Positions 49,084 through 49,940 of a stretch of 49,940 bases of DNA are shown piece by piece. The stretch's first letter is position 1. The number at the start of each line of letters is the position of its first letter. This DNA is from Fragilaria crotonensis (taxonomy: Eukaryota; Bacillariophyta; Fragilariophyceae; Fragilariales; Fragilariaceae). Location: NCBI GenBank assembly GCA_022925895.1, contig JAKSYS010000471.1, positions 1 to 49,940 of the forward strand, given 5' to 3'. The notes beneath the pieces were generated by a model, which did not search any database, had not been told where the DNA came from, and was given only the letters and a program-made list of their open reading frames with translations. Made by a program: the position numbers and the translations under genes.

Positions 49084-49899
49084 ATGGTGTCGGCATCCGA
49101 AGCTGGCACCCCAGATCCACTTGAACCAGGTGGAGAGGACGTTCGCAAGAAACGTGAATACAACAACGATCAGGACGGCACCGTCGCCGAAGAGGATGGT
49201 GCCACTGCCGCTTTGAGTGGCAATGGCGGCGACGACGAAGACGACGACGATGATGACGGCAAGAACGAAATAACCAAAACGATTCCGGCCAAAATGACAT
49301 CGGCAACAGTTCAGCAATCGGAAACCGATGTAGAAACCGCGTTGCATCAGGTCATGGGGAACGACCCGTCGGACAAGGAATTCGTGTCGGCGGATTCGTG
49401 GATCACGTTTCGGGTTGGACATGCCGGAGATGCATCCACAATTGCCTCCTTATATCGGAGTACAGCATCATTAGTATCGTCCGCTGAGGGAGGAGGAAAG
49501 TTGTCGACAAAGGACGATGGCAAAAGCAGTAAATTGAATGAGGAAATCGATGACGCCTTGGAGTTGCAACTCGCTGCAGGGTTGGGTGACGAAGACACGC
49601 CTCCCGCCGTCTTTTGCGTTTTTGCGGATGTTACCTCGAACAAGCATGCCGATCCTGTGAACTCCAATAAAGATGAATTGCCTGGTAACACCACTGTCAC
49701 GCATATTGGTGCGGTCGCCTTGTTCAGTTTAGACTGGGAATTCGGGACGCGCATCTTACGAATCGAGTGGTTTCATGTGGACGAGACAATCGCGGAGCAC
49801 GATCTAATCAAACGACGTTTGTGGTTTCGACTATCCGCACTGGCACTCGCAACTGCATGTCAACTTCTACTTCCCCCCTCATCGTCGGTGGCTGAGTGA
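49084..49899 (+). CDS. GNAT-like acetyltransferase-domain protein with acidic N-terminus
   Basis: A 271-residue single-exon ORF from ATG 49084. The first 90 residues are low-complexity and acidic (a run of seven Asp near 53-59). The rest follows the GNAT pattern: FRVGHAGDASTIASLYR, the usual first strand and helix, at about 108-125; then VFCVFADV; GAVALFSLDWEF; and LRIEWFHVDE leading to a helix with RRLWFRLSALALATACQLL. The normal Q/R-x-x-G-x-G/A acetyl-CoA loop is not obvious: after WFHVDE comes TIAEHDLIKRRLWFRL. Activity is therefore uncertain and it may be a degenerate acetyltransferase. The last 40 bases of the window are non-coding. Confidence 0.6.
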   Translation: MVSASEAGTPDPLEPGGEDVRKKREYNNDQDGTVAEEDGATAALSGNGGDDEDDDDDDGKNEITKTIPAKMTSATVQQSETDVETALHQVMGNDPSDKEFVSADSWITFRVGHAGDASTIASLYRSTASLVSSAEGGGKLSTKDDGKSSKLNEEIDDALELQLAAGLGDEDTPPAVFCVFADVTSNKHADPVNSNKDELPGNTTVTHIGAVALFSLDWEFGTRILRIEWFHVDETIAEHDLIKRRLWFRLSALALATACQLLLPPSSSVAE

Positions 49900-49940
49900 T
49901 TCGTTGTCTATTTACGTCAGTTATATACCAACGCGTTATT

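Noticed and set aside
1-49940. CRISPR arrays, bacterial operons, rRNA genes
   Set aside because: No regularly spaced direct repeats, no ribosomal RNA signatures, and the genes are clearly spliced and eukaryotic.

Overview
This is nuclear DNA from a photosynthetic stramenopile, most likely a diatom. Genes are spliced with short GT-AG introns of about 70 to 280 bp (one inferred intron is near 500 bp). One protein, a triose-phosphate translocator, begins with a signal peptide ending in an ASAF-like motif (residues VSAF/GLN) as used for import into a complex, red-algal-derived plastid. Other host genes fit this: a RETICULATA-like plastid envelope protein, a PUFA-type ELO elongase and a selenocysteine elongation factor. 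There are no operons and no Shine-Dalgarno signals. The genus cannot be fixed from the sequence alone.

Layout. 0.3-1.2 kb: a small secreted acidic protein with a cysteine-rich tail in another frame. 1.5-10.8 kb: two DNA transposons almost back to back. The first is a PIF/Harbinger element (1520-5312, target duplication TAA) with a Myb/SANT-like protein and a broken DDE transposase. The second is a Mutator-like element (5369-10843) with 443-bp terminal inverted repeats and a perfect 9-bp target duplication; it carries a Ulp1-type protease and a decayed MuDR transposase with SWIM and CCHC zinc motifs. 11-23.6 kb is a gene-dense host block: two thioredoxin/PDI-like paralogues, the plastid translocator, a small unknown protein, eEFSec, an FSH1-like hydrolase without its serine, and an ELO elongase. 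23.6-27.8 kb is gene-free with GTAC-rich palindromic tracts and hairpins. 27.9-31.0 kb is a decayed DDE transposase. 32.4-36.1 kb: a rhamnosyltransferase-like protein, a MORN-repeat protein and a RETICULATA-like protein. 36.5-42.1 kb: a non-autonomous element directly abutting a second Harbinger element. 43.0-49.9 kb: a PAPS transporter, Naa30-like acetyltransferase (with an in-frame stop), a Cys-loop-type channel, an Mpv17-ACT-ACT fusion and a GNAT-like protein.

The two Harbinger elements and the Mutator-like element keep clear termini and target duplications, while every transposase, including that of the unbounded DDE element, is broken by frame changes. Insertions were therefore recent enough to leave clean ends, although none of these copies looks able to move itself. 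Two host genes also carry single disabling changes (a T-run frameshift in the second PDI-like gene and a TAA in Naa30); either could be an assembly error or a null allele. The most unusual coding features are the Mpv17 membrane protein fused to two GcvR-like ACT domains, and the Ulp1-bearing Mutator element with an outward-facing ORF in each inverted repeat. Exon structures given below are read from GT-AG sites plus protein-family continuity, without transcript data.
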